Source: Hydrangea macrophylla (taxonomy: Eukaryota > Streptophyta > Magnoliopsida > Cornales > Hydrangeaceae). Taken from it: DNA of 64,000 nucleotides. Positions 10,118-23,013 of the stretch are shown piece after piece; within the stretch, counting starts at the first letter, position 1; every line of letters starts with the position of its first letter. The translations under genes and the position numbers were made by a program. The notes beneath the pieces were generated by a model, which did not search any database, was not told where the DNA came from, and was given only the letters and a program-made list of their open reading frames with translations. The stretch lies in NCBI GenBank assembly GCA_033977485.1, contig CM066994.1:119002458-119066457 (forward strand). Direction: 5' to 3'.

Positions 10118-12610
10118 TGTAACACCCGTACCCGGAGAACGGGTTAATTATTTGTATTAATATGCATTAATTAGTGAAATTAGTGTATAAAATGGATTAA
10201 GGGAAGGCTTGGACTCGCCCAAGTAAAAAGTGTTCAGTGAGGAACACTAGTTAAAAAGTCCCCAGTGAGGTGGGACAGGAAATGTGGTGTAACCCAATAA
10301 AGGGTAAATTGGTAATTTGCATTTTAATTGACTAAATGCATTTTATGTGATTAAATGAATATGTGGGTAAAATGCTTTCATATTACATATTGTCATATGT
10401 GTTAGCATTTAGAATTGGTTAGACACCCATAAAAGGGTATAAATGAAAAGAATGTAAAACTAGTAGGTGCGATAGCAATTTCACCAACATATATGGGACC
10501 CACGTTGGGACCTATGCGCAACTTAGACAAACACTCATTTAAAAGTTGGGTAGTTAATGGAATGTTTGGGGGATTTCATAATAAGAATTTAAGAAATCTT
10601 GGGGGTGCAAACGGAAATAAGGGAAAATCCTTGCCACCTCATGCTTGTGCATGAGGGAGGTGTCAAAATGAGAGTTTATACTCTCAAAACTGCTGGAACT
10701 CAAGAAATAAAACAGAGAAAAAGCTCCGGGAGAAAGACGAACCGTCACCGAAGACGTTTTCCGCCGCCCCGTCGCCGCCGTTCGTCGGATTTACGATCCG
10801 AGACCACTTTTGGACTCGTGGAGGTAAGACGGTCGTTTCTATACCTTCAATTTCTGTTTTACTCGCTGTAATTTTGGTAGCTTACGTCAATCGGTGACCG
10901 AGGTTGCCGAATTTGTATAGGAATTACTCCGGGGAAAAGAATTGGGCAAGAATTACTAAGGAATTCTGCATAATTAGCTTGATTTGGGGTATAAGCTGTG
11001 AGTGAGGTGAGTTTTCTACACAAATAAATGATTGGGTTTAATAGGTTCAATGATTCCTTGTGTTGATTGATAGTTGAACTCATGTGTAGAGCTATCTTGT
11101 TAATAATTTGTGGAATTCATGTCAATTCTATGAAAATTATGTGTTGATATATGTTATGTGTCTATATGTCTACATGGTAGTCAACGGTTACCGGGGAAAT
11201 GGTTCATTGTTGGGAGTAATAAGGGTGGTGAAGAGGAAGAATCCGAGAAATACGGAAGTCCAAGGAATAGAAGTGGCTACGGGACCAAGGGAAGGTCTCG
11301 GGCCTGAATGAACCATCTACCCGGTGACTCGACGACTACATTTATTGTTTTCTGAGTTGATCATGGCATTGCACATGTTAAACATACAATCATGCATAGA
11401 ATGCTCACTAAGCAAATTGCTTAAGAAAACCGTTTTCCTATTTCTGTTGTGGTACATAACAACCACCGCAGGTACGGAGCAATATCCGGAGAAAAGGTGA
11501 CGCGCTCGGGAATGGGGAAGGGAGTTAGAGCTTGTAAACATGTTTTAAACTTATATTATAGTGTAACTAGTGGCTTAAGGTTCTCAACTTGAGGCTACAA
11601 GTCTTGCCTTGTGAATGGGAGAGATGGGGAGAGATGGGAGAGATGGGGGGAGATTGAGCCTCATGTTTGTAAATTTCTTTTGGAACTTGTAAAATGATGT
11701 AAATTATGGTTTTACTTAAGTTGATGTTCATATTTGGACCCTAACTTGTATTTTGGAAAGTTTGGATGTGAATTTGAGAACCAATGTAAAATTCCTTTTG
11801 TTTTGCCCAAGTTGATGCAAGTTAATGGTTAGGACCATTTCGGCAAGTCCGGATGTGTCGTTAGTGTCTTGGACATGTTTCTTTAGTGTTTGTAATGTTA
11901 GTTATGACTTTGGGTTGAATTCCAACAAGTTTTATAAACTTTGAATGAGAATTGAGTTTTAAAGTTGAAAAGTTTGTTCTTGAACCAAATGAGATGAGTT
12001 CATGGTTGATTTGATCAAATTGTGAATATGGTTCTATGAGCCATGCTTAACTTGAGTTTAAACATGTTTAGAAATGTGTTGGAGTTGATTTCCCAAAGTT
12101 TCATAAGGTTTCTATGAGATTTGGTTGTGTTTTGGTAAGTTAAAACTTGTTTTGACAGCAAAGGAAATTTGAGCAGCAGATTTGTGAAGGGGATCGATCC
12201 GCCCTTTATGAAGGGATCGATCCGCCCTTCCAAGGGGACATTCTGCGAGAATGTCAAGTAAATGGATCGATCCGCCCATAAAGAAGGGATCGATCCGCCT
12301 TGTATTTTTCCCCAGCATGTCCGCTTTTACGGAAACATGCATAACTTCTTCTAGAAAACTCGGTTTCGCGTGCCGTTTGTTGCGTTGGAACCGGGACTCA
12401 AAATCCTAACTTTTGGTATAAAAATTTTACATACTTTATAAATGACCATTTTGCCCTTGGGGCCTATTTTGTAACAATAGAGTTGTTTAATGGGGTTAAA
12501 CACATGTGTTTCTTAGTAATTCGTATATTTCTTTACAAATTAATGTGATTGGGAGCTTGTAGCATTGTTACACGTGTCCTAATCCGCACGAGGCGGGTTG
12601 GGGTGTGACA
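10118..12610 (+). repeat. 5' LTR of the Gypsy element
   Basis: 2493 bp. A TATA-like GGGTATAAATG sits at 10435-10445, a candidate promoter. A GC-rich stretch near 10760-10800 and a GTAAG-type donor-like site at 10824 lie downstream. Small open frames in it occur identically in the other LTR and have no recognisable domains. A symmetric palindrome array is at 12191-12299. Confidence 0.95.
12191..12299. repeat. Symmetric GGATCGATCC palindrome array in LTR
   Basis: Four copies of GGATCGATCCGCC start at 12191, 12214, 12264 and 12287: two pairs, each 23 bp apart. They flank a hairpin with 8-bp arms GACATTCT/AGAATGTC (12237-12244, 12248-12255). The same array recurs in the 3' LTR at 19417-19525. 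Function unknown. Confidence 0.85.
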
Positions 12611-12615
12611 ATTTT

Positions 12616-12627
12616 TGGTATCAGAGC
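12616..12627 (+). other. Primer binding site of the Gypsy element
   Basis: TGGTATCAGAGC begins five bases after the 5' LTR, complementary to the initiator tRNA-Met 3' end. Confidence 0.9.
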
Positions 12628-12787
12628 AGTTGGCTAGAGCCTTTGGGGACGAGAGAGGTATACGACGCGTAGTATGCACACAACGACACGTAGTTGCATA
12701 CGCATGCATACACGTTTACTTAGCATGTTTTAATGTTGATAAGCATGCCATGTGTTTATTTAAAAGTAACGTGCATGTGTGTACTAT

Positions 12788-15700
12788 ATGTGGGTGCCAG
12801 GCATTATGTCTGGAGGTGACACCTCAAATCGAATGGAACGGGTTGAAAGAGCCATTGAAGGATTGGTTCGAGTGGCCGAAACTCATGTGATCGAAGAGAG
12901 ACCGGTACAACCGAATCCGAATCCAAGGGAAGACATTGTTACTATTTCAAAATTCCACAAACAAAAGCCGACCATATTCCGCGGGGAAGCCGATCCGATG
13001 AAGGCGAATTTTTGGATCTCGGATATGGAGAAGATCTTCCGGGTATTACCATGTACTGATGAACAAAAAGTGCTATTTGCTGCAGACACGTTAAAAGATG
13101 AAGCGCAATATTGGTGGCGTACTAAGCTAGGCCCGGGTCAACCGACAACGTGGGACCAATTTCTTGAGATTTTCAATGATCAATATTTTCCAGAATCGTT
13201 TGGGGATCAAAAGGCTCAAGAATTCATGGAGTTGGTACAAGGGGGAAAGTCAGTCCGGGAGTACTCCACGCAATTTACGAGTTTGGCAAGGTTTGCCGGG
13301 GATATCGTAACAACCGAAAAAGTGAAGGCAAGAAAGTTTGTAGCAGGACTCCGGGGAGATATCCGAGGGCGAGTGACTGTGTTCCGACCGGAGACCTATG
13401 CTAAGGCATTGGATATTGCGTCTATCGCTGAAAGAGATCTCGGGTACACTTCAAACTTGCCACCACCACCGAGTCAACAAAGTAAACGACCGGGATCAAG
13501 TCAGTTCAGTGGTCAGGGGAATGCAAAAAGACAGAGTTTAGGAGGATCATCAGCTAGTATTGGTAGTGGTTCCGGTGGAAATAAACCGAGGTGTCAGACT
13601 TGTCAGAAATTCCATTGGGGCCGGTGCAATCAACTTCCAAACCCAATTATTTGCAATAGTTGCCGACAACCGGGACACATTGCCAGAAATTGTCCAAATC
13701 AGAATATAGATATGAGAGGTCGATGCTTCATTTGTAAGGAATTGGGACATCAATCTAAGGATTGTCCTACTAGACGCCAAGGAGCATCAGGTTCAGGTTC
13801 TTCTGCGGCTAGCGCTATCACACCAAGGACTACTCAACCTCCGAGGAGGGAGCAACGAGAGGCAAGATCATTTCAACTCAGGCCGGGAGATGCTGCTTCT
13901 TCCGATACCGTTGTTTCAGGTATGGTTCCCATTTGCTCACATTTAGCAAATGTACTTATAGATTCGGGATCTACACACTCATTCGTGTCACACCATTTTG
14001 CTAAACATTTAGATAAACCATTAGAGTTCCTAAACTATGATTTATCTGTCGCAATACCGTTGGGGGCTCCGTTGGTTAGTTCGGGTGTGTTTAGGAAGTG
14101 TGAGATTAATGTGAATGGTAAAGAGTTAACTGTTGATTTGGTACCATTAGTAATTCAACACTTTGATGTTATATTGGGTATGGATTGGTTAGCGGCTAAT
14201 CATGCTAATATTGATTGTAACACTAAAGGAGTAGCATTCCGTATTCCGAATCAAGATGAGTTTTATTTTCAAGGTAAGGGTGTTGTATCACCGCCGTATA
14301 TCGTGTCAGCTATTGAAGCTTGTCGTTTATTAAAGAAAGGTTGTCGGGGGTTTCTGTGTAGTATTCTTGATACTAGAGGTCCCGATTTAAAACTTGAAGA
14401 TATTCCGGTAGTTAGAGAGTTTCCAGATGTATTCCCCGAGGAGTTACCTAGTGTATTGATTGATCGAGAAATTGAATTTGGTATTGATGTTATGCCGGGA
14501 ACCCAACCAATTTCACGCGCACCATATCGAATGGCACCAATTGAGTTGAAAGAGTTAAAGATACAGTTGCAAGAGTTGCTAGACAAGGGTTTTATCCGAC
14601 CTAGTGTGTCCCCGTGGGGTGCACCAGTACTATTCGTGAAGAAGAAAGATGGTACAATGCGGATGTGTATTGACTACCGGGAGATCAACAAAGTAACCAT
14701 CAAGAACAAATACCCGTTGCCACGTATTGACGATCTATTTGATCAGCTTCAAGGGGCTCAGGTATTTTCAAAGATTGACTTACGATCTGGGTACCATCAA
14801 CTGAAAGTTAAAGCCGAGGATGTGGAGAAGACAGCCTTTAGGACCCGCTACGGGCACTATGAATTTCTAGTGATGCCGTTTGGGGTTACTAATGCACCTG
14901 CTGCCTTCATGGATTTGATGAACCGTGTATTCAAATCATATTTGGATGAGTTCGTTATTGTATTCATTGATGACATTCTCATTTATTCTAAGAGTCCGAA
15001 AGGGCATGAACGACACTTGAGACTAGTCTTGCAGCGACTTCGAGAGAAACAATTGTTTGGGAAGTTGAAGAAGAGTGAATTTTGGTTGACGAGTGTCACT
15101 TTTCTAGGACACGTGATTTCTAAAGAGGGTATTTCTGTTGACCCACAGAAGATTGAAGCTGTTATGAATTGGTCAAGACCGACAAATGTGTCCGAGATTC
15201 GAAGTTTCTTGGGGTTAGCCGGATATTATCGAAGGTTTGTTAAAGACTTTTCTAGAATTGCAACGCCAATGACAAGGTTGATGAGAAAAGATGTACCGTT
15301 TGAGTGGAATAAGGAATGTGAAGATTGTTTTGTAGCATTGAAGAAAAAGTTGACTACGGCACCAATACTCACAATTCCAACAAGCACTGGAAATTTCAGA
15401 ATATACAGTGATGCTTCGCACCAAGGCTTGGGATGTGTTTTGACACAAGATGACAAGGTAATAGCCTATGCTTCAAGGCAGTTGAGACCTCACGAGAAGA
15501 ACTACCCGACACATGACTTGGAGTTAGCGGCGGTAATTTTTGCGTTAAAGATTTGGAGACATTATCTATACGGGGAAACTTGTGAAATCTTCACGGATCA
15601 TAAAAGTCTGAAATACCTATTCACCCAAAGGGATCTTAATATGAGACAAAGAAGATGGTTGGAACTTATGAAAGATTATGATTTAAAAATTCAGTATCAC

Positions 15701-17296
15701 CCGGGAAAAGCCAATGTAGTTGCCGATGCCTTGAGTCGGAAGTCGTCAGAAAACTTAGCTTATGCCTTGACTGGACAGGAAAAGTTGATAAAGGAATTTG
15801 AACAATTGAAGCTTGAGGTAGTTCCTAAAATTAGAGGTGGTTTAATGGCTGCGATCGTGGCACAACCAAGTTTAATTGGTGAAATTAAGACTAATCAGCT
15901 CTTAGATCCAGAATTCAAGAAGATTGTGGATGAGTTACCAGAGGGGAGAAGGCCAGAATTTAGTTTTCAAGATGGTGTTCTGAAATATATTAACCGATTA
16001 TGTGTACCTAAAGTTGGAGATCTGAGAAATAAAGTTATGGAGGAAGCCCACAATACAAGATATTCTGTACATCCGGGTAGTACCAAAATGTACCGAGACT
16101 TGCGAGAAATTTACTGGTGGAGTGGTATGAAGCGAGAAGTTGCAGAATTTGTGTCTAAATGTATGACGTGCCAAAAGGTGAAACTAGAACATCAACGACC
16201 CGGGGGAGAACTACACCCGTTGGAGATACCTGAGTGGAAATGGGAACATATTACAATGGATTTCGTCTCAGGATTTCCAAAGTCTCAAAAGTCAAATGAT
16301 AGCATATGGGTGATTGTAGACCGGTTGACTAAGTCAGCCCATTTCCTACCTATTAAGACCAAAGATCCATCAAAACTTGCAGAGATTTATATTAGAGAGA
16401 TTATACGGCTTCATGGAGCACCAGTGTCGATAGTGTCAGATCGTGACACTCGGTTCGTGTCAAGATTTTGGGAGAGTTTACAAAGGGCTATGGGGACATC
16501 TTTACATTTCAGTACTGCATTTCATCCCCAGACCGATGGGCAATCCGAGAGAGTAATTCAGATTTTGGAGGATATGCTACGAGTATGTGTTATGGATTTT
16601 AAAGCTGATTGGGAAACTCATTTGCCGTTGATTGAATTTTCTTACAATAACAGCTTCCAAACTAGCATTGGAATGGCGCCTTATGAGGCACTATATGGAA
16701 GAAAGTGTAGATCGCCGGTGTGTTGGACAGAAGTTGGAGAGAAACAGCTTTTGGGACCAGAGATAGTGCAAATCACTACTGACAAGATCCGACTGATTAA
16801 GCAGAGATTACAAACGGCTCAAAGTCGTTATAAAAGTTATGCGGATACGGGTAGAAGACCGTTGGAGTTCGAGGTGGGTGACTATGTGTTTTTGAAAGTA
16901 TCACCTTCAAAAGGCATAGCACGTTTTGGTAAGCGAGGTAAGCTCAGTCCGAGATATGTTGGACCGTATTTGATTCTTAATCGAGTTGGGCCATTAGCTT
17001 ATCGATTAGAGCTGCCACAAGAATTAGAGAATGTTCATAATGTGTTTCATGTGTCGATGCTTCGACGTTATGTGCCGGATTCGAAACATGTTATCATTCC
17101 GGAACCGTTAGAGATTCGGGAAGATTTAACTTACGTGGAACATCCAGTGCAAATTCTTGATAGGAAGGATCAAGTATTGAGGACCAAAGTGATTCCCTTG
17201 GTGATGGTTCAATGGCGAAGCCATTCAGTGGAAGAGGCTACTTGGGAGCGGGAGGATGAGATCCGAGCCAAGTACCCGCATCTCTTCAATTCTTGA
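12788..17296 (+). CDS. Gypsy gag-pol polyprotein, 1502 aa
   Basis: Encodes the capsid and enzymes for reverse transcription in cytoplasmic particles and chromosomal integration. First in-frame ATG is 12788; 12806 (MSGGDTS) is an alternative start. Order: gag (about residues 60-170), three Cys/His knuckles (CX2CX3HX4C, then two CX2CX4HX4C at 13652-13693 and 13724-13765), aspartic protease DSGSTHSF (D392), reverse transcriptase with FIDD (D728, D729), RNase H (SDAS, D875), H2C2 zinc domain, integrase DD35E (D1158, D1218, E1254; spacing 59 and 35), and a C-terminal chromodomain-like segment ending in ATWERE. All catalytic residues I checked are present and there is no internal stop. It ends 47 bp before the 3' LTR. 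Family assignment is firm; activity is inference. Confidence 0.95.
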   Translation: MWVPGIMSGGDTSNRMERVERAIEGLVRVAETHVIEERPVQPNPNPREDIVTISKFHKQKPTIFRGEADPMKANFWISDMEKIFRVLPCTDEQKVLFAADTLKDEAQYWWRTKLGPGQPTTWDQFLEIFNDQYFPESFGDQKAQEFMELVQGGKSVREYSTQFTSLARFAGDIVTTEKVKARKFVAGLRGDIRGRVTVFRPETYAKALDIASIAERDLGYTSNLPPPPSQQSKRPGSSQFSGQGNAKRQSLGGSSASIGSGSGGNKPRCQTCQKFHWGRCNQLPNPIICNSCRQPGHIARNCPNQNIDMRGRCFICKELGHQSKDCPTRRQGASGSGSSAASAITPRTTQPPRREQREARSFQLRPGDAASSDTVVSGMVPICSHLANVLIDSGSTHSFVSHHFAKHLDKPLEFLNYDLSVAIPLGAPLVSSGVFRKCEINVNGKELTVDLVPLVIQHFDVILGMDWLAANHANIDCNTKGVAFRIPNQDEFYFQGKGVVSPPYIVSAIEACRLLKKGCRGFLCSILDTRGPDLKLEDIPVVREFPDVFPEELPSVLIDREIEFGIDVMPGTQPISRAPYRMAPIELKELKIQLQELLDKGFIRPSVSPWGAPVLFVKKKDGTMRMCIDYREINKVTIKNKYPLPRIDDLFDQLQGAQVFSKIDLRSGYHQLKVKAEDVEKTAFRTRYGHYEFLVMPFGVTNAPAAFMDLMNRVFKSYLDEFVIVFIDDILIYSKSPKGHERHLRLVLQRLREKQLFGKLKKSEFWLTSVTFLGHVISKEGISVDPQKIEAVMNWSRPTNVSEIRSFLGLAGYYRRFVKDFSRIATPMTRLMRKDVPFEWNKECEDCFVALKKKLTTAPILTIPTSTGNFRIYSDASHQGLGCVLTQDDKVIAYASRQLRPHEKNYPTHDLELAAVIFALKIWRHYLYGETCEIFTDHKSLKYLFTQRDLNMRQRRWLELMKDYDLKIQYHPGKANVVADALSRKSSENLAYALTGQEKLIKEFEQLKLEVVPKIRGGLMAAIVAQPSLIGEIKTNQLLDPEFKKIVDELPEGRRPEFSFQDGVLKYINRLCVPKVGDLRNKVMEEAHNTRYSVHPGSTKMYRDLREIYWWSGMKREVAEFVSKCMTCQKVKLEHQRPGGELHPLEIPEWKWEHITMDFVSGFPKSQKSNDSIWVIVDRLTKSAHFLPIKTKDPSKLAEIYIREIIRLHGAPVSIVSDRDTRFVSRFWESLQRAMGTSLHFSTAFHPQTDGQSERVIQILEDMLRVCVMDFKADWETHLPLIEFSYNNSFQTSIGMAPYEALYGRKCRSPVCWTEVGEKQLLGPEIVQITTDKIRLIKQRLQTAQSRYKSYADTGRRPLEFEVGDYVFLKVSPSKGIARFGKRGKLSPRYVGPYLILNRVGPLAYRLELPQELENVHNVFHVSMLRRYVPDSKHVIIPEPLEIREDLTYVEHPVQILDRKDQVLRTKVIPLVMVQWRSHSVEEATWEREDEIRAKYPHLFNS

Positions 17297-17330
17297 GGTA
17301 AGAGTAAGTTTGGGGACCAAACTCCTTTTT

Positions 17331-17343
17331 AGGGAGGGAGAAA
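17331..17343 (+). other. Polypurine tract of the Gypsy element
   Basis: AGGGAGGGAGAAA directly precedes the 3' LTR; it is the expected plus-strand primer. Confidence 0.85.
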
Positions 17344-19836
17344 TGTAACACCCGTACCCGGAGAACGGGTTAATTATTTGTATTAATATGCATTAATTAG
17401 TGAAATTAGTGTATAAAATGGATTAAGGGGAGGCTTGGACTCGCCCAAGTAAAAAGTGTTCAGTGAGGAACACTAGTTAAAAAGTCCCCAGTGAGGTGGG
17501 ACAGGAAATGTGGTGTAACCCAATAAAGGGTAAATTGGTAATTTGCATTTTAATTGACTAAATGCATTTTATGTGATTAAATGAATATGTGGGTAAAATG
17601 CTTTCATATTACATATTGTCATATGTGTTAGCATTTAGAATTGGTTAGACACCCATAAAAGGGTATAAATGAAAAGAATGTAAAACTAGTAGGTGCGATA
17701 GCAATTTCACCAACATATATGGGACCCACGTTGGGACCTATGCGCAACTTAGACAAACACTCATTTAAAAGTTGGGTAGTTAATGGAATGTTTGGGGGAT
17801 TTCATAATAAGAATTTAAGAAATCTTGGGGGTGCAAACGGAAATAAGGGAAAATCCTTGCCACCTCATGCTTGTGCATGAGGGAGGTGTCAAAATGAGAG
17901 TTTATACTCTCAAAACTGCTGGAACTCAAGAAATAAAACAGAGAAAAAGCTCCGGGAGAAAGACGAACCGTCACCGAAGACGTTTTCCGCCGCCCCGTCG
18001 CCGCCGTTCGTCGGATTTACGATCCGAGACCACTTTTGGACTCGTGGAGGTAAGACGGTCGTTTCTATACCTTCAATTTCTGTTTTACTCGCTGTAATTT
18101 TGGTAGCTTACGTCAATCGGTGACCGAGGTTGCCGAATTTGTATAGGAATTACTCCGGGGAAAAGAATTGGGCAAGAATTACTAAGGAATTCTGCATAAT
18201 TAGCTTGATTTGGGGTATAAGCTGTGAGTGAGGTGAGTTTTCTACACAAATAAATGATTGGGTTTAATAGGTTCAATGATTCCTTGTGTTGATTGATAGT
18301 TGAACTCATGTGTAGAGCTATCTTGTTAATAATTTGTGGAATTCATGTCAATTCTATGAAAATTATGTGTTGATATATGTTATGTGTCTATATGTCTACA
18401 TGGTAGTCAACGGTTACCGGGGAAATGGTTCATTGTTGGGAGTAATAAGGGTGGTGAAGAGGAAGAATCCGAGAAATACGGAAGTCCAAGGAATAGAAGT
18501 GGCTACGGGACCAAGGGAAGGTCTCGGGCCTGAATGAACCATCTACCCGGTGACTCGACGACTACATTTATTGTTTTCTGAGTTGATCATGGCATTGCAC
18601 ATGTTAAACATACAATCATGCATAGAATGCTCACTAAGCAAATTGCTTAAGAAAACCGTTTTCCTATTTCTGTTGTGGTACATAACAACCACCGCAGGTA
18701 CGGAGCAATATCCGGAGAAAAGGTGACGCGCTCGGGAATGGGGAAGGGAGTTAGAGCTTGTAAACATGTTTTAAACTTATATTATAGTGTAACTAGTGGC
18801 TTAAGGTTCTCAACTTGAGGCTACAAGTCTTGCCTTGTGAATGGGAGAGATGGGGAGAGATGGGAGAGATGGAGGGAGATTGAGCCTCATGTTTGTAAAT
18901 TTCTTTTGGAACTTGTAAAATGATGTAAATTATGATTTTACTTAAGTTGATGTTCATATTTGGACCCTAACTTGTATTTTGGAAAGTTTGGATGTGAATT
19001 TGAGAACCAATGTAAAATTCCTTTTGTTTTGCCCAAGTTGATGCAAGTTAATGGTTAGGACCATTTCGGCAAGTCCGGATGTGTCGTTAGTGTCTTGGAC
19101 ATGTTTCTTTAGTGTTTGTAATGTTAGTTATGACTTTGGGTTGAATTCCAACAAGTTTTATAAACTTTGAATGAGAATTGAGTTTTAAAGTTGAAAAGTT
19201 TGTTCTTGAACCAAATGAGATGAGTTCATGGTTGATTTGATCAAATTGTGAATATGGTTCTATGATCCATGCTTAACTTGAGTTTAAACATGTTTAGAAA
19301 TGTGTTGGAGTTGATTTCCCAAAGTTTCATAAGGTTTCTATGAGATTTGGTTGTGTTTTGGTAAGTTAAAACTTGTTTTGACAGCAAAGGAAATTTGAGC
19401 AGCAGATTTGTGAAGGGGATCGATCCGCCCTTTATGAAGGGATCGATCCGCCCTTCCAAGGGGACATTCTGCGAGAATGTCAAGTAAATGGATCGATCCG
19501 CCCATAAAGAAGGGATCGATCCGCCTTGTATTTTTCCCCAGCATGTCCGCTTTTACGGAAACATGCATAACTTCTTCTAGAAAACTCGGTTTCGCGTGCC
19601 GTTTGTTGCGTTGGAACCGGGACTCAAAATCCTAACTTTTGGTATAAAAATTTTACATACTTTATAAATGACCATTTTGCCCTTGGGGCCTATTTTGTAA
19701 CAATAGAGTTGTTTAATGGGGTTAAACACATGTGTTTCTTAGTAATTCGTATATTTCTTTACAAATTAATGTGATTGGGAGCTTGTAGCATTGTTACACG
19801 TGTCCTAATCCGCACGAGGCGGGTTGGGGTGTGACA
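17344..19836 (+). repeat. 3' LTR of the Gypsy element
   Basis: Same length as the 5' LTR (offset 7226 bp), four substitutions, no indels. The right edge GTGTGACA abuts the TSD GAAAA. Confidence 0.97.
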
Positions 19837-19837
19837 G

Positions 19838-21841
19838 AAAAAGTTAGATTCAAGGACAACATCTGGATATTTTATTGGTTATCCAGATAAGTCTAAAGGG
19901 TACAAATTTTATTGTCCTAACCATAGTACGAGGATAGTAGAAACCGGTAATGCCAGATTCTTAGAGAATGGCGAAATTAGTGGGAGTGATGAATCAAGAA
20001 AAGTAAATCTCGAGGAAATAAGAGTGGATATCCCACCACCCTTTCCTCCTCGAGAAATTGTTGTTCCTCAACCTATTCAACCAGTTGAGGCAAACGAACA
20101 ACATAATAGAAATGATTCACCACTTCATGAGGATATTGCCATTGAAAATAATGTAGAACCACCACAACCGGCAATTCTGAGAAGATCTCAGAGGGAAAGG
20201 AGACCTGCCATTTCAGATGATTGTGTGGTGTATCTACAGGAATCTGATTTTGATATTGGGATTAACAAGGATCCGGTTTCATTTTCACAAGCCATAGAAA
20301 GTGATAATTCTAGTAAATGGATCGATGCTATGAATGAAGAGTTGAAATCGATGGACCAGAATGGTGTTTGGGATCTCGTCGAATTGCCTAATAATTGTAA
20401 GAAAGTCGGCTGTAAATGGGTCTTCAAGACCAAGCACTATGCTAAAGGCAATATCGAACAATATAAGGCCAGACTTGTGGCTAAAGGTTTCACTCAGAAA
20501 GAAGGCATTGATTATAGAGAGACCTTCTCTCCCGTATCTAAGAAGGACTCACTAAGAATTATCATGGCACTTGTAGCTCATTATGACTTAGAGTTACATC
20601 AAATGGATGTGAAAATCGCTTTTTTGAATGGAAATTTGGATGAGGATATCTACATGGAGCAACCTGAAAGGTTCACAAAGGAAGGGAAAGAACATTTGGC
20701 TTGCAAATTAAAGAAATCCATTTATGGTCTTAAACAAGCTTCCAGACAGTGGTACATAAGGTTTAATGATACCATTACTGTTTTTGGATTTAAGGAAAAC
20801 ACTGTTGATCAGTGTATATATCTAAAGGTCAGTGGGAGCAAGTTTATCTTTTTAGTTTTGTACGTGGATGACATTTTGCTAGCTAGTAGTGATCTTGGTT
20901 TGTTGCACCAAACCAAGGAGTATCTTGCCAAGAGCTTTAAGATGGTTGATATGGGTGAGGCATCCTATGTCATTGGCATAGAGATCTTTAGGGATCGATC
21001 TCGAGGATTGCTAGGACTGTCTCAGAAAGGCTATATCAATCGAATTTTGGAAAGATTTAATATGCAGTTGTGTTCAGTCAGTGATGCACCAATCATTAAA
21101 GGTGATAAGTTAAATGAAAGTCAGTGCCCTAGGAATAACTTAGAAAAGGAACAAATGAAGAAAGTTCCATATGCATCAGCTGTGGGGAGCTTAATGTATG
21201 CTCAAACTTGTACCAGACCAGATATTAGTTTTGCAGTTGGAATGCTAGGTAGATATCAAAGTAACCCAGGAATGGAACACTGGAAAGCAGCGAAGAAGGT
21301 TATGCGATATCTTCAAGAGACAAAGGATTATATGCTCACATATAGGAGATCATATCAGTTAGAAGTGATCGGGTACTCAGACTCGGATTTTGCTGGTTGC
21401 TTAGATAGCAGAAAGTCCACATCAGGCTTTGTGTTTCTGCTAGCTGGTGGAGCAATCTCGTGGAAAAGTGTGAAGCAGTCCATTATTGCTTCATCCACGA
21501 TGGAGGCCGAGTTTGTGGCATGCTTTGAGGCCACGAGTCATGCTTTATGGTTGCGGAATTTTATTTCAGGACTTGGTGTTGTTGACTCCATTGCCAGACC
21601 GCTGAAACTTTATTGTGACAATACTGCAACAGTTTTCTTCTCCAAGAATGGAAAGTACTCTAGTGGTTCCAAGCACATGGAACTTAAGTACTTGGTTGTT
21701 AGAGAAAGAGTCCAGAAACAAAAAGTGTCAATTGAGAATTTAAGTACCACTCTTATGGTTGCTGATCCATTGACTAAAGGATTACATCCAAAGACATATA
21801 AGGAACATGTTATTAGGATGGGTCTTTTGAGTAATCCTTGA
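19838..21841 (+). pseudogene. Copia-1 reverse transcriptase and RNase H region
   Basis: Resumes Copia-1 coding right of the Gypsy and is open to the stop at 21839-21841 (about 667 codons). The start is the broken join, not a true initiation codon. Visible: integrase C-terminal part (SGYFIGYPDKSKGYKFY), a linker, the Copia RVT_2 reverse transcriptase from about 20400 (WVFKTK, KARLVAKGF) with the catalytic YVDD at about 20863-20874, and Copia RNase H (SDSDFAGCLDSRKSTSG, STMEAEF). This half is intact, but upstream frameshifts and the Gypsy prevent polyprotein synthesis. Confidence 0.9.
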
Positions 21842-22283
21842 TATGTATAATGATGGATATTTCAGTTATTGTGTACTTGACGCTTTTGCGCAATGATAAT
21901 TTGTTTCTGTCTGTTTCCTGTTTTCAATTATGTGTGCACATATTATGTTTGGTTATTTGATAAACAGGAAATGTCTTAACAAGACAAATTACAGGGGCAT
22001 TTTGGTATAATAGACTAGATTAGTAAAGGTTATTAATGGCGTGGTACATAGAAGGGAGTGTGACATAAATGTTGTACAACCGCTATGACACACATTGATA
22101 GTCTAAGCTAATCATGGTATTACAGTTTCTTATTAATTTGGGTTATTGGCTACGCTTGATTGAATTTGCGATCTCAAGTTGAAGTCTTTTAGCATACTTA
22201 GTTAAGAGTTTTCACATGAACTTGCATATTTTACTAAAGTCATATTTTGCATCATAATTGGCTTAGTGGACCAAGTGGGAGAA
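21842..22283 (+). other. Copia-1 3' untranslated region with polypurine tract
   Basis: About 440 bp of non-coding sequence between RNase H and the 3' LTR. The purine-rich AAGTGGGAGAA at 22273-22283 touches the LTR and is the polypurine tract. Confidence 0.8.
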
Positions 22284-22745
22284 TGTTATCTCACGTGAGA
22301 ATATTTGTGGCCCACTAATCTCTTGCACAGTTTTGTATTGATTGGACTCTTTTATAAGATGTTAGCCAATAGGAAAATATTAATAAGAATATTATTTTTA
22401 TAAACAATCAGTTTAGAGAGATTATAAAAACCCACGATGAAACAGTTTCTCTCTAAGCAGTTATTCACTGGCCCCTTCTCTCCTCTATAGAAGGCATAAA
22501 ACTTCCCCTTTGAAAGTAACGTTTCATCAAGTCACAGTATCTTGTTTTATGCATATGGAGAGACAGAGAGAAGTAGAAGCCATATGAAGGTTTGATTAAT
22601 TAAGGGGTTTTCAATCACAGTCTCTATCAATCGACATGGCAAACAACGGTATGTAAATTTATATGTGAGTTCTTAAGATGTATTAGATTCAAGATCCATA
22701 AATTTTCCGCATGATAGTATGATTTTTATCAATTATAGACTTACA
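22284..22745 (+). repeat. 3' LTR of Copia-1
   Basis: 462 bp, TG...CA ends, followed by TSD TTATG (22746-22750). Uninterrupted partner of 5768-6782. Confidence 0.97.
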
Positions 22746-23013
22746 TTATGTGCACTACTAGACCCACACAGTGAACCATATATTTTTTTTACTCACAAAG
22801 CTAAATGCATGTACCCCAAATGTAAATAAATTCAAACAACACAAAGTACAAGCATTTAAAACAATGTATAACAAAAGTGTATATTTCACTCTGAGGTCCA
22901 GCATTTTCCATGATTTATATGCACATGAAAGCAGTCTTTAATAGTTGTGCAAATAATATCGAGGAGTGGACCCCCAATTTTGAAATTTAAAATTTGAACA
23001 CCTTGAAAGTGAG

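Larger units (their letters stand above)
10118..19836 (+). mobile_element. Gypsy chromovirus (Tekay/Del type), complete, 9719 bp
   Basis: Two 2493-bp LTRs (10118-12610 and 17344-19836) start TGTAACACCCGTACCCGG and end GGGTGTGACA. A 5-bp TSD GAAAA (10113-10117, 19837-19841) lies within Copia-1 integrase sequence. Primer site, one uninterrupted gag-pol frame and polypurine tract are all present. I find four base differences between the LTRs (10204/17430, 11647/18873, 11709/18935, 12040/19266), about 0.16%. Long LTRs, gag-pol in one frame and a chromodomain-like C-terminus fit the Tekay/Del lineage. It looks recent and potentially competent. Confidence 0.97.
5768..22745 (+). mobile_element. Copia LTR retrotransposon (Copia-1), split by a nested Gypsy
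   Basis: Two LTRs starting TGTTATCTCACGTGAG and ending TAGACTTACA bound the element. A perfect 5-bp TSD TTATG sits outside (5763-5767, 22746-22750). Inside are a tRNA-iMet primer site, gag, protease, integrase, reverse transcriptase and RNase H in Copia order, and a polypurine tract. Coding is dead: two frameshifts and a degraded zinc knuckle. A Gypsy (10118-19836) splits the integrase-RT region, and a Mutator-like element sits in the 5' LTR. The LTRs differ at about 10 of 450 comparable sites plus a 9-bp indel, so this insertion is older than the Gypsy within it. Confidence 0.95.

Noticed and set aside
10554..12342. Several short frames that recur exactly at 17780-19568
   Set aside because: They lie in the two Gypsy LTRs and are identical only because the LTRs are; no recognisable domains.
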